DNA of 64,000 nucleotides from Burkholderiales bacterium Ga0077544 (GTDB lineage Bacteria > Pseudomonadota > Gammaproteobacteria > Burkholderiales > Burkholderiaceae_D). Shown here piece by piece: positions 52,366-62,086 of the stretch. A program made the translations under genes and the position numbers. Each line of letters starts with the position of its first letter. Within the stretch, counting starts at the first letter, position 1. The notes beneath the pieces were generated by a model that made no database searches, was not told where the DNA came from, and saw only the letters and a program-made list of their open reading frames with translations. Location: positions 24,138 to 88,137 of the forward strand of contig LNEU01000019.1 in the NCBI GenBank assembly GCA_001464355.1, in the 5' to 3' direction.

Positions 52366-55300
52366 TTGAATATTTCCGAACTTTGCATACGTCGGCCGGT
52401 CATGACCGTGCTCTTGTCGATCGCGACAGTCGTGATCGGTCTCTTCTGCTATTTCAAGCTGCCGATCGCAGCCTTGCCTAGCTACGACACGCCTATCATT
52501 AACGTTACCGCATCCTTGCCTGGCGCCAGTCCGGAAGTCATGGCGTCGTCCGTCGCCACGCCGCTGGAAAAACAGTTTTCCACTATCTCCGGTCTGGCCA
52601 CGATCAGTTCAAGCAGTACCTTGGGCAATACGTCGATTGTGCTGGAGTTCGAACAAAATCGTGACATCGATGCAGCGGCAGTGGATGTGCAAGCTGCATT
52701 GCTGCGTGCGCAACGCGGCTTGCCGGAAGAGATGAATGATTTGCCGGCATATCGCAAAGTTAATCCTGCCGATGCAGCCATTTTGTTACTTGCATTAACC
52801 TCGCCATCCATCTCTTTATCCGACCTGAATGACTATGCAGAAAATCTGATCTCGCCATCATTGTCGACGATCGCCGGCGTCGCGCAGGTACAGGTGTATG
52901 GACAGAGACGCTATGCGGTGCGTATCAAGGTCAAGCCGGATGAGCTGGCGGCGCGCAATATGACGATGGATGAAATTGCGACATCGCTGCGTGCGTCGAA
53001 TGCCAATTCGCCGGTAGGTGTACTTGATGGAGCGCGCCAGACGCTGACGCTACAGGCAAATGAGCAATTGAAGAATGCGGAAGCATTCAGCAATCTGGTG
53101 ATCAGTAGCAGCAATGGTCAAACTACGCGCCTGAAAGATGTGGCGACAGTCGAGGATAGTGTTGAATCCGTCAAAAGCGGTAGCTGGGTAAACGGCAAGC
53201 CTTCGATTGTTCTTGCCGTTCAGCGTCAGCCGAATGCTAATACGGTGGCCGTGGTTGATGGCGTCAAAAATACGCTGCCACAGTTCAAGTCGCAGATGCC
53301 GGCGTCTATCGAGTTGCAGGTGTTGAATGATCGCTCAGTTTCTATACGCGAGGCGATTCATGACGTCAAACTCACTCTGGTATTGACGATCGCATTGGTG
53401 GTGTTGGTGATCTTCCTGTTTTTGAAGCGCCTTACCGCGACTACGATTCCGGTGTTGTCTTTGCCGATTTCGCTGATCGGTTGTTGTGCCTTGATGTACT
53501 GGTTTGGCTACAGTCTCGACAACATTTCTCTGCTCGGCATTACGATTGCGGTCGGACTGGTAGTGGATGACGCGATCGTGATGCTCGAAAATATCGTTCG
53601 CCACATCGAGGCCGGCATGGATCCGCTGGCCGCCGCCCTGAAGGGTTCGCGTGAAGTCAGTTTCACGATTATTTCGATTTCGATTTCTCTCGTCGCCGTC
53701 TTCATTCCTGTCTTTTTTATGCCGGGCGTGATTGGCTTGTTGTTTCATGAATTTGCCGCTGTGGTGTCATTGGCAGTGCTGGTTTCGGCTGTCATGTCTT
53801 TGACGCTGGTACCGATGATGTGCAGCCGCCTGCTCAAGCATGAGGAGCAGGATGGAAAAGAAGGGGGCGCGCACAAACAGGAAAACTGGCTCAGCAGAAC
53901 CTTCGAAAAAGGCTTCAATCGCCTGCTGGCTAGCTATACCAAAGCGCTGGACTGGTCGCTTGCCCATAGAACCATTATGTTGATAGTGGCGGCAGGCACT
54001 TTTGTATTGACGGCATTCTTATTCATTACGATTCCGAAAGGTTTTTTTCCTTCAGAGGACATAGGCCAGATCAGCGTCACCATTGAAGGTCCGCAAGACG
54101 CCTCTTATCCAACCATGGTGAGCCTGATAACTGCCGTCGGCACCATCATTCAAAATGATCCGAATGTAGCAACCGCGACGATGCGCGCGCGCGATAGCAA
54201 TGTCGGCAATATGTTCGTCGGCCTCAAGCCGCGCTCCGAACGCGCATCAATGGACGAAATATTGAGCGATTTGCGCCGCAAGGTTAAGACGGTAGCGGGT
54301 GCGACAGTCTATTTGACACCTATACAAAATTTGCGACTGGGCGGACGCACATCCAAGAGTCAGTTCCAATATGTATTGCAAAGTGTGCAGGCGGATGAGT
54401 TGAATACATGGGCGGAAAAGATGCAGGCGCAGATGCGCGCAGACGGTTCTTTTATTGATGTGACCAGCGATTCGCAATTGAAGGGTTTGCAAGCGGTGGT
54501 GGAGATCAATCGGGATCGCGCGAATGAGGCAGGTATCGGTATTGCAGATATTCGTACTGCGCTGTACAGCGCATACGGCGATCGCCAAGTCTCGACCATT
54601 TACACCAGCAGTAATAGCTACTCGGTCATCATGCAGGACGACAGCATGGGTATGCAGGATGAGTCGACGTTGAGCAAGATTTATCTGCGCAGCAAAACCG
54701 GCGCCTTGGTACCGCTGATGAGTGTGGCAACGGTCAAGCGCACCGCCGGCCCGATCTCGGTCAATCATCAGGGTCAATTGCAGGCCATTACCCTGTCCTT
54801 CAATCTTGCGCCCGGCATCCCCTTGGGTGATGCAACGAAGAAGGTTGAGCAAATCAAGGAAGCCATTAATCTGCCAAGCAGCATCGTTACCAGCTACGCC
54901 GGCGATGCTGCGGTATTCCAGTCTTCGCAAGGCAGTCAGATTGCATTGGTCGTATTGGCGCTGGTCGTGATCTACATTCTGCTCGGTGTTTTGTATGAAA
55001 GTTATATCCATCCGATCACGATTCTCGCTGGCTTGCCGTCGGCTGCGGTAGGCGCTTTGCTGACATTGCGCATCTTCGGGTTTGATCTAACGATGATTGC
55101 GGTGATCGGCATTCTGCTGCTGATCGGGCTGGTGAAAAAGAACGCGATCATGATGATCGACTTTGCACTGGCCGCGCAGCGCGAACAAGGTATGACGCCG
55201 GCCGAAGCAATTCGCACCGCGTGTATTTTGCGCTTCCGCCCTATCATGATGACGACGCTGGCTGCCGCAGTCGGTGCCTTGCCGATTGCGCTGGGCCTCG

Positions 55301-55470
55301 GGGCGGGTGCGGAGTTGCGTCAACCGCTGGGCTTGGCTGTGGTGGGTGGTTTGCTGGTGTCGCAAGTGATTACTTTGTTAATTACGCCGGTAATTTATCT
55401 CTACCTCGATCGCTTCAGCGGCGATGGTCCTCTGCAAATCACACCTGAACAGGAACTGGCTGCGCGCTGA
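52366..55470 (+). CDS. RND multidrug efflux permease
   Basis: A 1034-residue AcrB/MdtB-type pump. TTG 52366 is the start because it yields the conserved NISELCIRRPVMTVLLSIAT; the first ATG (52402) would cut the first membrane helix. Twelve membrane helices in the usual 1+5, 1+5 layout. The proton-relay pair DD is seen in GLVVDDAIVMLENIVRHIE, and the second-half motif LIGLVKKNAIMMIDFAL is present. Sequence style is close to MdtB/MdtC-like heavy pumps. 103 bases after the adaptor; presumably one operon under the MarR regulator. Drug range unknown. Confidence 0.93.
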   Translation: MNISELCIRRPVMTVLLSIATVVIGLFCYFKLPIAALPSYDTPIINVTASLPGASPEVMASSVATPLEKQFSTISGLATISSSSTLGNTSIVLEFEQNRDIDAAAVDVQAALLRAQRGLPEEMNDLPAYRKVNPADAAILLLALTSPSISLSDLNDYAENLISPSLSTIAGVAQVQVYGQRRYAVRIKVKPDELAARNMTMDEIATSLRASNANSPVGVLDGARQTLTLQANEQLKNAEAFSNLVISSSNGQTTRLKDVATVEDSVESVKSGSWVNGKPSIVLAVQRQPNANTVAVVDGVKNTLPQFKSQMPASIELQVLNDRSVSIREAIHDVKLTLVLTIALVVLVIFLFLKRLTATTIPVLSLPISLIGCCALMYWFGYSLDNISLLGITIAVGLVVDDAIVMLENIVRHIEAGMDPLAAALKGSREVSFTIISISISLVAVFIPVFFMPGVIGLLFHEFAAVVSLAVLVSAVMSLTLVPMMCSRLLKHEEQDGKEGGAHKQENWLSRTFEKGFNRLLASYTKALDWSLAHRTIMLIVAAGTFVLTAFLFITIPKGFFPSEDIGQISVTIEGPQDASYPTMVSLITAVGTIIQNDPNVATATMRARDSNVGNMFVGLKPRSERASMDEILSDLRRKVKTVAGATVYLTPIQNLRLGGRTSKSQFQYVLQSVQADELNTWAEKMQAQMRADGSFIDVTSDSQLKGLQAVVEINRDRANEAGIGIADIRTALYSAYGDRQVSTIYTSSNSYSVIMQDDSMGMQDESTLSKIYLRSKTGALVPLMSVATVKRTAGPISVNHQGQLQAITLSFNLAPGIPLGDATKKVEQIKEAINLPSSIVTSYAGDAAVFQSSQGSQIALVVLALVVIYILLGVLYESYIHPITILAGLPSAAVGALLTLRIFGFDLTMIAVIGILLLIGLVKKNAIMMIDFALAAQREQGMTPAEAIRTACILRFRPIMMTTLAAAVGALPIALGLGAGAELRQPLGLAVVGGLLVSQVITLLITPVIYLYLDRFSGDGPLQITPEQELAAR

Positions 55471-55472
55471 AG

Positions 55473-57140
55473 CTAGATCGGCCATGCACGCGCAAGTATT
55501 GCGCGCTGTACGGCTTCTGAAATATGCGTGCCGCCCAAGGTGCCAAATACGCGGCCGCATGCTGCATCGCTGCGACTGCTGAAGAATATTTCAGCGCTTG
55601 CGGCAGGAGCATATTCCAGCATCAGGCAGGATTGAATAATCAGTACCAAGCGCTGAGTGATGCGACGCGCCAGAATTTCCTGTTGTTCTGCCGAATGTGC
55701 CAAGTCTTGCCGCAAGGCGTTGATGGAATCGCGCAGCGCAGGGTGAGCGGAGGCTGTAACTTGCAATTCATTCAGCAGCAGCTCAAAACCTTCCTCTTCT
55801 TTGGCGATGGCACGTAATACATCCAGGCACATAACATTGCCTGAACCTTCCCATATCGAATTGACCGGTGCTTCGCGATACATACGCGCCATAGCACCGG
55901 TTTCGACATAGCCGTTGCCGCCCCAGACCTCCATGCATTCACCGGTAAATTCCAGCGCACGCTTGCAGATCCAGAACTTGGCTGCCGGCGTAACGATGCG
56001 ACGCCATGCGCGTGCCCGCAGATCGCTGGGCGACTCTTGGGATGTATCGACGGCGCGCGCCAACTGCAACATCAGCAAGGTGGCGGCTTCGCTTTCCAGC
56101 GCGAGATCGGACAATACATTGCGCATCAGCGCGTGTTCTACTAATGGATGCCCGAATGCCCGGCGATACCGTGCATGATGGATGGCTTGTACCAGCGCGT
56201 GACGCATCAAGCCTGTACTGCCGATCACGCAATCCAGTCGCGTGTGATTTGCCATTTCCATGATCGTGGGTATGCCGCGACCTTCTTCTCCAACCATTAC
56301 GCCATAGGCATCGTGAAATTCGACTTCGCTGCTGGCATTGGAGCGATTGCCGAGCTTGTCTTTCAACCTTTGTATCGATATTGCATTCTTGCCACCATCC
56401 GGCCGCCAGCGCGGAACGAAGAAGCAGGACAGGCCTGCATCAGTGCGCGCCAACACCATATGCGCATCGCACATAGGCGCAGAGAAAAACCATTTGTGGC
56501 CGGTGAGCAGGTATTCGTCGCCACGTCCGCCGTGACCGATTGCGCGTGCCACAGTCGTATTACTGCGTACATCCGAGCCGCCCTGTTTTTCCGTCATGCC
56601 CATGCCTATCAACATGGAATATTTTTGTTTCAACGGTAGATCGCGACTGTCGTGTTCCCGCGAAAACAGCTTGTCTCGTAGCGTCGCGAATAATCTTGCT
56701 TCTTTCTGCAGCAAGGGTATCGATGCAAAGGTCATCGTAATCGGGCACAACGATCCCGATTCGACCTGTGCCTGCAGATAGTAGGCGGCGGTGCGCGCTA
56801 GATGGACGCCTGCGCGTGGCTGCGCCCAAGGCATCGCATGCAGATTTTCACGTCTTTGCATGGCGAGCAATTGATGCCAGCTGGGGTGAAAGTTGACGAC
56901 ATCAATGCGGTTGCCGCAACGGTCGTGGGTCTGCAGTTCGGGCGCATGCTGATTGGCGAGCTGGCCCAGATGCAGAATTTGTTGTGTGCCGAGTTCGGTT
57001 CCGTAGCGCAGCAGATCTGTCGCATGCCAGAGTGTCTGCTCACCTTGTATGCCGGCGACCAGCACCAGATCGGTGGCGTACAGATTGTAGTCGTGCAGAT
57101 CAGGCACCTGATTGGTAACGTCGTGCGTAGTCCATTGCAT
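55473..57140 (-). CDS. AidB-like acyl-CoA dehydrogenase family protein
   Basis: A 555-residue FAD protein. Length, the NYNLY-like N-terminus (LHDYNLYATDLVL), MTEKQGGSDVRSNTT and WEGSGNVMCLDVLRA match AidB (about 540 residues) rather than catabolic acyl-CoA dehydrogenases (about 380). AidB in E. coli binds DNA and is part of the response to alkylating agents; a clear enzymatic role is not agreed. No ada or alkB gene is near. A clear ribosome site (AAAGGAG) precedes ATG 57140. Only two bases separate its stop from that of the convergent RND gene. Confidence 0.88.
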   Translation of the reverse strand: MQWTTHDVTNQVPDLHDYNLYATDLVLVAGIQGEQTLWHATDLLRYGTELGTQQILHLGQLANQHAPELQTHDRCGNRIDVVNFHPSWHQLLAMQRRENLHAMPWAQPRAGVHLARTAAYYLQAQVESGSLCPITMTFASIPLLQKEARLFATLRDKLFSREHDSRDLPLKQKYSMLIGMGMTEKQGGSDVRSNTTVARAIGHGGRGDEYLLTGHKWFFSAPMCDAHMVLARTDAGLSCFFVPRWRPDGGKNAISIQRLKDKLGNRSNASSEVEFHDAYGVMVGEEGRGIPTIMEMANHTRLDCVIGSTGLMRHALVQAIHHARYRRAFGHPLVEHALMRNVLSDLALESEAATLLMLQLARAVDTSQESPSDLRARAWRRIVTPAAKFWICKRALEFTGECMEVWGGNGYVETGAMARMYREAPVNSIWEGSGNVMCLDVLRAIAKEEEGFELLLNELQVTASAHPALRDSINALRQDLAHSAEQQEILARRITQRLVLIIQSCLMLEYAPAASAEIFFSSRSDAACGRVFGTLGGTHISEAVQRAILARAWPI

Positions 57141-57400
57141 GGAATGCTCCTTTTTCCATGGTGCAAACTTCGAGACTGCCGGATGAATGGGGCTGAACCA
57201 AGTCTATAACGAGGCGCCACAGCTTGCCATTTTTAATGCGGGCGGACAGGGTTTAACTTGATTTTTCTCCGGTTTTTCCATCGTTTTATCTATAGGGTAT
57301 TAGCTTGCAAGCAAGGAAAACAGCAACACTGTAAATCTCCTGCCGTCGTCAGGTAAAATGCGGTTTGCGTTTTTATTTGTTTTTATCCAGATCGGTCCTC

Positions 57401-59383
57401 ATGTCCTATCAAGTTCTCGCCCGTAAATATCGTCCGAAAAGCTTCGACACGCTAGTCGGGCAAGAGCATGTCGTGCGAGCCTTGACACATGCGCTGGATA
57501 ACAAGCGCTTGCACCATGCATATCTGTTCACCGGCACGCGCGGCGTTGGCAAGACGACCTTGTCGCGGATCCTGGCGAAAGCATTCAATTGCATAGGCCC
57601 TGATGGTAACGGCGACATCACGGCGACGCCATGTGGTGTATGTGACGCTTGCGTGGCGATCGATGCGGGTCGTTTTGTCGACTATATCGAGATGGATGCC
57701 GCATCCAATCGCGGTGTCGATGAAATGGCACAGTTGCTGGAGCAGGCGGTCTACGCACCGTCGAATGCGCGCTTCAAGGTCTACATGATCGATGAGGTGC
57801 ACATGCTGACCAACCATGCATTCAACTCGATGTTGAAAACGCTGGAAGAGCCGCCTGAACACGTCAAATTTATTCTGGCAACGACTGATCCGCAAAAAAT
57901 TCCGGTGACCGTTTTATCGCGTTGCCTGCAATTCAATCTGAAACAAATGCCGCCCGGCCATATCGTTGCGCATCTGGACGATATTCTCGGGCAGGAACAA
58001 ATCGAATTCGAAACACCCGCCTTGCGTTTGCTGGCGCAAGGCGCGCACGGCTCCATGCGCGATGCCTTGTCGCTGACCGATCAGGCGATTGCCTACGCGG
58101 CTGGCAAGGTTACGCTGGAAGCAGTGCAGGGCATGCTGGGTGCGCTGGATCAATCCTTCCTGATTCGTTTGCTGGATGCCTTGGCGCAAAAAGATGGCGC
58201 CGGTTTGTTAGCTGTGGCCGATGAAATGGCGACACGCAGCTTGTCGTACAATGCGGCGCTGCAGGATCTGGGTTCGCTCTTGCACAGGGTCGCATTGGGG
58301 CAAACAGTGCCGGCTGCCTTGCCGGATGATTTGCCTGAACGTGAGGATGTATTACGTCTCGCAGGATTGTTTGATGCCGAAGAAATCCAGCTGTTCTATC
58401 AAATCGCCGTGCATGGTCGTAATGAACTGGGATTGGCACCAGATGAATATGCCGGTTTCTCTATGACCTTGTTGCGCATGCTGGCATTCCGTCCGGGCTT
58501 TGGTCAGGCGGAAGCAAAGCCGGCAACAACTACGGCTGGCGCAGCGCCAGCTAGAACTGCCCCAGCTGCGGTAGCGATTACACCAGCAGCACGCTTGAGC
58601 GCAGCACCACAAGCCGTGACGAATAGCGCACCCGTGGTACGTCCCGGCATGAGTCCGGGCCGCGCAGCTTTGGAAGCAGCGCGTTCCGGAATGAAAGTTC
58701 CACCGCCTCCGGCAGCGAGCGCGACAAGGCCTGCAACGACAGTCGGTGCTGCACGCGTGCAGGCGTCTGCTTCCGCTGAAAAATCAGCGTCTATAGACAT
58801 GCCGCCTGCGCCACCCTGGGACGATGAAATGCCGGCAGAACGCGGCAGCGTCAATGAAGAATTTTCCAATTCTGCGGCTCAAAAAAAAACTGAACCGCAA
58901 TCTGCACAAGCGGTAACGGAAAACCTACCGGCCTCATCGTCGAATTCTGCCCCGCAAGTTACGCCATCCCGTCCCTTCGTTTTGTATCCGGTCGCAGCTT
59001 TGAACTGGGATGGCAACTGGCCTGCGCTTGCAGCAACCTTGCCTGTGCGTGGTGTTGCGCAGCAACTGGCGCAGCAGAGCGAATTGATCAATTGCGGTCT
59101 GGGTGATGGCAATCAAATTCAGTTCGATTTGCAGGTTGCAGTGGATGTCCTGCTTGCCAATGGCAGCGTGGAAAAACTCACGACGGCTTTATCCGAACAT
59201 TTCGGTCAGACAGTGCGTGTGCAAACTAAAGGCGGTGCGGTTGAACACACCGCTAACGCGGCAGCACTATTGGATCGCGCAGAGCGACAGCGCGATGCAG
59301 AAAAATCAATGCAGGAAGATCCATTTGTACAAAAACTGATGCGTGAATTCGGCGCGACCATAGTCTCGGTCAAGCCGGTTTAA
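57401..59383 (+). CDS. dnaX: DNA polymerase III tau/gamma subunit
   Basis: Clamp-loader ATPase subunit that also ties polymerase cores together. ATG 57401 (MSYQVLARKYRPKSFDTLVG) is the family start; the upstream frame to 57365 is not conserved. 660 residues. Walker A GTRGVGKTT, zinc cysteines (CIGP...CGVCDAC), Walker B MIDEVHML, sensor 1 LATTDPQKIPVT and clamp-loader domain III (to about residue 370). A long Pro/Ala linker follows and then the tau C-terminal region. In the linker an A9 run (58881-58889) could shift reading to -1 and stop at once, giving a gamma-like form of about 497 residues. Followed by ybaB and recR, the classical order. Confidence 0.96.
   Translation: MSYQVLARKYRPKSFDTLVGQEHVVRALTHALDNKRLHHAYLFTGTRGVGKTTLSRILAKAFNCIGPDGNGDITATPCGVCDACVAIDAGRFVDYIEMDAASNRGVDEMAQLLEQAVYAPSNARFKVYMIDEVHMLTNHAFNSMLKTLEEPPEHVKFILATTDPQKIPVTVLSRCLQFNLKQMPPGHIVAHLDDILGQEQIEFETPALRLLAQGAHGSMRDALSLTDQAIAYAAGKVTLEAVQGMLGALDQSFLIRLLDALAQKDGAGLLAVADEMATRSLSYNAALQDLGSLLHRVALGQTVPAALPDDLPEREDVLRLAGLFDAEEIQLFYQIAVHGRNELGLAPDEYAGFSMTLLRMLAFRPGFGQAEAKPATTTAGAAPARTAPAAVAITPAARLSAAPQAVTNSAPVVRPGMSPGRAALEAARSGMKVPPPPAASATRPATTVGAARVQASASAEKSASIDMPPAPPWDDEMPAERGSVNEEFSNSAAQKKTEPQSAQAVTENLPASSSNSAPQVTPSRPFVLYPVAALNWDGNWPALAATLPVRGVAQQLAQQSELINCGLGDGNQIQFDLQVAVDVLLANGSVEKLTTALSEHFGQTVRVQTKGGAVEHTANAAALLDRAERQRDAEKSMQEDPFVQKLMREFGATIVSVKPV
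58882..58914 (+). promoter_or_regulatory. Predicted -1 frameshift signal in dnaX
   Basis: Zero-frame codons CAA-AAA-AAA-ACT contain the slippery heptamer A-AAA-AAA (58882-58888). Slipping back one base reads AAC then TGA (58891-58893). Five bases after the A run begins a stem ACCGC (58894-58898) / GCGGT (58910-58914). Ribosomal slippage or RNA-polymerase slippage on A9 could both produce the short form. Confidence 0.65.
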
Positions 59384-59436
59384 TGGCGTGTCGGCAAACA
59401 TAGTATGCAAACCAAATTATTTAAAGGAGCAAGATC

Positions 59437-59763
59437 ATGATGAAAAACCAATTGGCCGGCCTGATGAAGCAGGCGCAAGCAATGCAGGACAACATGAAAA
59501 AGATGCAGGACCAACTGGCATCGATTGAAGTCGAAGGCCAGTCCGGCGCAGGCTTGGTCAAGATTGTCATGTCTTGCAAGAACGATGTGAAACGCGTTTC
59601 CATCGATCCATCCTTGCTGGCCGACGATAAGGACATGCTGGAGGATCTGGTCGCCGCTGCATTCAACGATGCCGTGCGCAAGGCAGAAGCAACCTCGCAA
59701 GAGAAAATGGCGGGTGTCACTGCCGGCATGCCTATACCACCTGGCTTCAAAATGCCTTTCTAA
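59437..59763 (+). CDS. ybaB: Nucleoid-associated protein YbaB/EbfC
   Basis: A 108-residue DNA-binding dimer protein. It starts [20 protein letters not shown] behind AAAGGAG. The coiled helix is followed by the conserved strands ([20 protein letters not shown]) and [15 protein letters not shown] helix; Met/Pro-rich tail ends [11 protein letters not shown]. It lies between dnaX and recR as in most proteobacteria. Confidence 0.95.
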   Translation: MMKNQLAGLMKQAQAMQDNMKKMQDQLASIEVEGQSGAGLVKIVMSCKNDVKRVSIDPSLLADDKDMLEDLVAAAFNDAVRKAEATSQEKMAGVTAGMPIPPGFKMPF

Positions 59764-59850
59764 ATCCGTATCCAGTGCAGTTGAGAATTTGCAGTTTGGT
59801 TAAAACATAGTTGCAGCATAGTTACAGCTTGAATCATTGAAAGCCCTTTT

Positions 59851-60447
59851 TTGAAATCGACATCGAGTCTTGATTTTTTGACAGAAGCATTGCGTCGGCT
59901 GCCCGGCGTCGGGCCCAAGTCTGCGCAACGCATGGCTTATCACCTGATGCAACATGACAGAGAGGGTGCGGCAATGCTGGGTCGCGCCTTGTCGCAAGCA
60001 GTCGACCGGGTGCAGCACTGTGCGATGTGCAATACCTTTACCGAGCATGCAGTGTGCGAAACCTGTCTCGATACCGAGCGCAATCCTGCCTTGTTGTGTG
60101 TGGTCGAGACACCCGGCGATCAGTTGATGATCGAGCAGACGCTAACCTTCAAGGGTTTGTACTTCGTGTTGATGGGACGTTTGTCACCGCTGGATGGCAT
60201 AGGTCCGAAAGACATACACCTAGACAAGCTCATCAGTCGTGCCACCGACGGTATTGTGCAGGAGGTCGTATTGGCGACCAATTTCACGAATGAAGGCGAA
60301 GCCACTGCACATTACATCAGCGAAACGCTGAAAGCGCGTGGCCTCAAAGTCAGTCGACTTGCGCGTGGCGTACCGGTAGGTGGCGAGCTGGAATATGTGG
60401 ATGCAGGCACCATTGCACGCGCTATGCTGGATAGGCGTACTACATAA
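59851..60447 (+). CDS. recR: Recombination mediator RecR
   Basis: Part of RecFOR/RecOR gap repair; loads RecA on SSB-coated DNA. 198 residues. TTG 59851 gives [20 protein letters not shown], matching the family length; the first ATG (59932) would remove the helix-hairpin-helix. Visible are the HhH region [16 protein letters not shown], a four-cysteine zinc finger ([16 protein letters not shown]), a Toprim domain ([21 protein letters not shown]) and the C-terminal [14 protein letters not shown]. Last gene of dnaX-ybaB-recR. Confidence 0.95.
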   Translation: MKSTSSLDFLTEALRRLPGVGPKSAQRMAYHLMQHDREGAAMLGRALSQAVDRVQHCAMCNTFTEHAVCETCLDTERNPALLCVVETPGDQLMIEQTLTFKGLYFVLMGRLSPLDGIGPKDIHLDKLISRATDGIVQEVVLATNFTNEGEATAHYISETLKARGLKVSRLARGVPVGGELEYVDAGTIARAMLDRRTT

Positions 60448-60528
60448 AATTTCCCAGAGATCCATTTGCAGAATTGATTGCAGGGTAATTTTTCTTGCAT
60501 ATTTTCAGTCTATCTATATTTGACAGCC

Positions 60529-61773
60529 ATGACTAAAAGCGCATCGCCCGGGCCGCTGGCCGGCATCAAGGTTCTTGAACTCGGTACATTAATCGCCGGT
60601 CCGTTTTGCTCCCGCATGCTGGCAGAGTTCGGTGCCGATGTGATCAAGATCGAGTCGCCTGATGGTGGTGATCCGATACGCCAATGGCGGGTGTTGAAGG
60701 ATGGTACTTCCTTGTGGTGGTCGGTGCAGGCGCGTAACAAGAAAAGTCTGACGCTCAATCTCAAGGATCCGCGCGGCCAGCAGATAGCGAAGAAGCTCGC
60801 GCTGGAAGCTGACATCATCATTGAAAATTACAGACCCGGCGTGCTGGAAAAATGGTCGCTTGGTTACGCACAACTGAAGGCCGAAAATCCGGCAACCATC
60901 ATGGTGCGCCTGTCCGGCTTTGGTCAGACTGGTCCATTGAAAGATCAGCCTGGCTTTGGTGCAATCGGCGAATCGATGGGCGGCATGCGTTATGTTTCCG
61001 GATTCCCGGATCGGCCGCCACTGCGCATAGGGATTTCGATTGGCGATTCGGTCGCTGCCATGCACGGCGTGATAGGCGCGATGATGGCGCTACGTCATCG
61101 TGATACAACCGGCGGTCGCTGGAATGGTAAGACTGGCGATGCACAAGTGGCAGGGCAAGGTCAGATGGTCGATGTCGCTCTGTATGAAGCCGTCTTCAAC
61201 ATGATGGAATCGCTGGTGCCGGAATACGATTACGCTGGTGTCGTGCGCGAGCGCACCGGCGGTGCTTTGCCCGGCATCGTGCCGTCGAATACCTATACAA
61301 CCGGTGATGGCGAAAATATCGTCATCGCAGGCAATGGCGATGCCATTTTCAAACGCCTGATGCTGGCGATGGGACGGGATGATCTTGCTAACGATGTGCA
61401 ACTCACACGCAACGATGGCCGCGTGCCGCGTACGGCGGAGATAGATGCAGCGATACAGGCTTGGTGTGCTACGCAAACTATAGACAGTGCGCTGGCGATA
61501 TTACAGGCTGCCGATGTCCCTGTTGGTAAAATTTATTCAGTGCGCGACATGATGACGGACCCGCAATTCCTCGCGCGTGGCATGTTCGAACAGCATGCAT
61601 TTCCAGACGGCACACCGATCAAGCTGCCGGCGATCACGCCAAAATTATCTGAAACGCCGGGCGAAACCAAATGGCTGGGGCCGACCTTGGGCGAACATAC
61701 GGACGATGTATTGAAAACACTTGGTTATGATGAGACTGATATTGCAGAATTGAGACGTGACGGCGTGGTGTGA
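60529..61773 (+). CDS. Class III CoA-transferase (CaiB/BaiF family)
   Basis: A 414-residue enzyme that exchanges CoA between acyl-CoA and a free acid through an aspartyl intermediate. ATG 60529 gives GPLAGIKVLELGTLIAGPFC, the family start; the longer frame to 60478 is not conserved. Other motifs: ADVIKIESPDGGDPIR, NKKSLTLNLKDPRGQ, the likely catalytic Asp in QMVDVALYEAV, and VPVGKIYSV near the C-terminus. Substrates of the family range from formyl- and succinyl- to carnitinyl-CoA; none can be assigned here. No acyl-CoA dehydrogenase partner is adjacent. Confidence 0.9.
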   Translation: MTKSASPGPLAGIKVLELGTLIAGPFCSRMLAEFGADVIKIESPDGGDPIRQWRVLKDGTSLWWSVQARNKKSLTLNLKDPRGQQIAKKLALEADIIIENYRPGVLEKWSLGYAQLKAENPATIMVRLSGFGQTGPLKDQPGFGAIGESMGGMRYVSGFPDRPPLRIGISIGDSVAAMHGVIGAMMALRHRDTTGGRWNGKTGDAQVAGQGQMVDVALYEAVFNMMESLVPEYDYAGVVRERTGGALPGIVPSNTYTTGDGENIVIAGNGDAIFKRLMLAMGRDDLANDVQLTRNDGRVPRTAEIDAAIQAWCATQTIDSALAILQAADVPVGKIYSVRDMMTDPQFLARGMFEQHAFPDGTPIKLPAITPKLSETPGETKWLGPTLGEHTDDVLKTLGYDETDIAELRRDGVV

Positions 61774-61821
61774 TCAACGCTGCATGCATGATAAAAATGC
61801 GCAATAAAAACGGGAGATGAA

Positions 61822-61911
61822 ATGAACAGGAATTTCTGGAAGCAGTTTGCGCTAGCGCTGGGACTTTTTTTACTCGGTTACTGGACGTTTAACGGCTTGA
61901 TTTTCAACTAG
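61822..61911 (+). CDS. 29-residue single-span membrane peptide
   Basis: A very short frame with a good ribosome site (GGGAG, six to seven bases before ATG 61822). The product MNRNFWKQFALALGLFLLGY continues WTFNGLIFN. It has a basic start, one hydrophobic helix of about 18 residues and an aromatic end, typical of small membrane proteins. It lies 49 bases after the CoA-transferase gene on the same strand. No known small protein recognised; composition and start support translation. Confidence 0.5.
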   Translation: MNRNFWKQFALALGLFLLGYWTFNGLIFN

Positions 61912-61993
61912 CGTCGGTCCACGGTGCAACCGGTGGCGCGCTGCATGCTTGCAAGCCGGTAGCAGAAGTGCGTAACAAGAAAAATAATACTTG

Positions 61994-62017
61994 GGTACTC
62001 AGGGATTCCTGGGTACC
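61994..62017 (-). terminator. Inverted repeat, possible terminator of the autotransporter gene
   Basis: GGTACTCAGG-GATT-CCTGGGTACC, a ten-pair stem with one G-T pair. Read on the minus strand it is followed by a T-rich stretch (TATTATTTTTCTT) and lies about 70 bases past the autotransporter stop. Confidence 0.5.
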
Positions 62018-62086
62018 GGATTGTAGTTGAGCGACTGCAATCCAGTACCAGGTTTATCGCTCAGCCAGGGCTGACTCAAGACATGA

